Assembly (NCBI GenBank): GCA_039820405.1
Contig: JBCBQC010000126.1
Coordinates: forward strand, 1-14,689
DNA length: 14,689 bases
Source of the DNA: CALLVY01 sp937899855
GTDB taxonomy: Bacteria > Bacteroidota > Bacteroidia > Chitinophagales > Saprospiraceae
Direction of reading: 5' to 3'
The notes beneath the pieces were generated by a model that saw only the letters and a list, made by a program, of their open reading frames with translations, was not told the origin of the DNA and did not search any database. The number at the start of each line of letters is the position of its first letter. Positions within the stretch are counted from its first letter, which is position 1. Below are positions 13,969 through 14,689 of the stretch, piece by piece. Made by a program: the position numbers and the translations under genes.

Positions 13969-14359
13969 GGCGTTTTACTTTTGAGCGTGAGCGAAACAGG
14001 GGAATAAGAGTGGAAATTTGGGGAGTGGACAGTATTTCACCCGGAGGGTGGGCCCACCCTCTAGGCGCAGCCTGCTGCTGCCCCCCTTCATGGCCCGCTA
14101 CTTAAATACACGAGCCATCACCCAGACCTGGGACCTGATCCCAGTCGTGGAAGAACTTTTGGTGTCCCTTCCACCGTCTAGAATCAGGAAAAGACCTTAC
14201 ATAGACGCTTTTCCACCCACAATTCCATAAAAATCGAAAAAAATATTTTATTTGTAATGGGTAAATTATTGTCGTACAAGCTTTTATAGGCGTATATTTT
14301 TAATTACAATTTGTGTCTTAACATTTATCCCTTCCCACCTTTTAACCCCTAAATATTCC
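13969..14359. other. Non-coding region upstream of the propeller lipoprotein
   Basis: About 391 bp with no convincing gene. Its proximal half is GC-rich and includes an 18-bp palindrome and a 6-bp-stem hairpin (CTGGGA / TCCCAG, 14128-14144). The distal part from about 14222 is very AT-rich. No TAnnTTTG box was found on the minus strand. A 70-codon frame at 14018-14230 is Pro/Arg-rich, resembles nothing known and spans the palindrome; it is not called. Confidence 0.4.
14044..14061. promoter_or_regulatory. 18-bp perfect palindrome
   Basis: GAGGGTGGGCCCACCCTC is a perfect 18-bp palindrome with no loop, which suits a dimeric protein-binding site better than an RNA hairpin. It lies 75 bp upstream of the TTG start of the propeller lipoprotein. 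No known operator was recognised. Confidence 0.4.
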
Positions 14360-14561
14360 TCAGCGTTGGGGCTCCCGTTTGAAGAATACAAAGCCATTTT
14401 TCCGACCAATTTCCACAAAAGACCCCAGCTGGGCGACTTTTTGCGCCTTGTGAACGCGGCAGGTCAGGTAGACCGGTTTGTCCACTGCCCCCCTCAATAG
14501 CCAGTCGTTGTCACGGCTCTCGGGGCGGGCTCCGGGTGCTCGGCGACCGTAAAACAGCGGG
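14360..14561 (-). CDS. 3' end of a gene, probably a GT39/ArnT-like membrane glycosyltransferase (partial)
   Basis: The minus frame ends in TGA at 14360-14362 and reads, towards its C-terminus, PLFYGRRAPGA, then DNDWLLRGAVDKPVYL, and finally VEIGRKNGFVFFKREPQR. The segment looks like genuine protein: codon use is similar to neighbouring genes and the residues form a plausible folded tail. The pattern (KSYA.LFY... WLL.G.(V/I)DKPVY... G.KNGFVF.KR) resembles, from memory, the periplasmic C-terminus of Bacteroidota family-39 glycosyltransferases, which transfer lipid-linked sugars; this is tentative. The frame stays open to the window end, but beyond 14561 the sequence is the antisense of the fragment on the plus strand, so true coding stops at the inverted repeat. 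The upstream part of the gene is missing. Confidence 0.5.
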
Positions 14562-14689
14562 CCGTCATCGAGTTTTGGAAGGAAAAAAGTGAGGAAAATG
14601 CCTATTTGATGTCCTTTGAGTACAAAAGCTACGCCCCGCTGTTTTACGGTCGCCGAGCACCCGGAGCCCGCCCCGAGAGCCGTGACAAC
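14507..14689. repeat. 55-bp perfect inverted repeat with 73-nt spacer at the sequence end
   Basis: The left arm (14507-14561) is the exact reverse complement of the right arm (14635-14689), with no mismatch over 55 bp, and the right arm ends at the very last base. The sequences diverge at the inner edge (one mismatch, then three further matches). The spacer, 14562-14634, encodes sense-strand protein on the plus strand while the flank outside the left arm encodes the continuation on the minus strand. An arm of exactly 55 bp ending at the sequence edge suggests an assembly-graph or fold-back artefact. Confidence 0.95.
14555..14689 (+). pseudogene. Inverted upstream piece of the same C-terminal coding region
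   Basis: On the plus strand, 45 codons read QRAVIEFWKEK, then ENAYLMSFEYKSYAPLFY and GRRAPGARPESRDN to the last base. The final 18 residues are identical to the start of the minus-strand fragment, because they lie in the inverted-repeat arm. Joining this piece (ending ...SRDN) to the minus-strand piece (starting DWLL...) gives one continuous, sensible C-terminus of 93 residues. It is therefore not a separate gene but the preceding part of the same gene in the wrong orientation. No start codon is present. Confidence 0.5.

Noticed and set aside
14018..14230. 70-codon plus-strand frame upstream of the propeller gene
   Set aside because: The composition is Pro/Arg/Leu-rich, it matches nothing known, contains the 18-bp palindrome, and has no visible promoter box.
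14360..14689. One continuous 110-codon minus-strand gene to the window end
   Set aside because: The frame is open, but beyond 14561 it is the antisense of a segment that reads as natural protein on the other strand, so it is not genuine coding sequence in that orientation.

Overview
The window looks like a chromosomal segment from a Bacteroidota bacterium, most likely a marine or environmental relative of Lewinella/Saprospiria (inferred; the genus is not provable from this stretch). Support comes from a large secreted protein with a type IX secretion (T9SS) C-terminal sorting domain, a LytS/LytTR-type two-component pair, a Bacteroidota-type -7 promoter box (TAnnTTTG) close upstream of two genes, and GC-rich genes separated by AT-rich spacers. 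No tRNA, rRNA, CRISPR array, insertion sequence or phage gene was recognised.

Layout. 1-232: non-coding leader with a 15-bp direct repeat at a 20-bp period. 233-2737 (+): T9SS-exported cell-surface protein with five Ig-like repeats, dockerin-like calcium loops and a cohesin-like domain. 2738-3301: AT-rich spacer with two plus-oriented hairpin terminators, each preceded by a copy of the same short sequence. 3302-4780 (-): DEAD-box RNA helicase with a Gly/Arg-rich tail and a TTG start. 4781-5206: helicase upstream region plus the terminator of the next operon. 5207-7963 (-): three-gene operon, transcribed as sensor histidine kinase, LytTR response regulator, fructosamine-kinase-family protein, with 10- and 11-nt gaps. 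8112-10081 (+): 6-pyruvoyl-tetrahydropterin-synthase-like enzyme, GTP cyclohydrolase I (folE), then fabD. 10286-10843 (+): YqgE/AlgH family protein. 10935-12869 (+): ABC-F ATPase. 12883-13968 (-): lipoprotein predicted to be one seven-bladed propeller, convergent with the ABC-F gene. 13969-14359: non-coding, with an 18-bp perfect palindrome. 14360-14689: 3' end of a gene whose sequence is folded back on itself by a 55-bp perfect inverted repeat ending exactly at the last base.

Most genes are housekeeping or envelope functions: pterin synthesis (the PTPS-like protein and FolE act in sequence on GTP), fatty-acid initiation (FabD), translation and RNA remodelling (ABC-F, DEAD-box), and surface proteins. 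The points most worth a second look are the fold-back structure at the right end, which is probably an assembly or library artefact but would be a small invertible coding segment if real; the eukaryote-like PTPS motif next to folE; the fructosamine kinase in a LytTR operon; and the duplicated sequence-plus-hairpin modules between 2782 and 3240.
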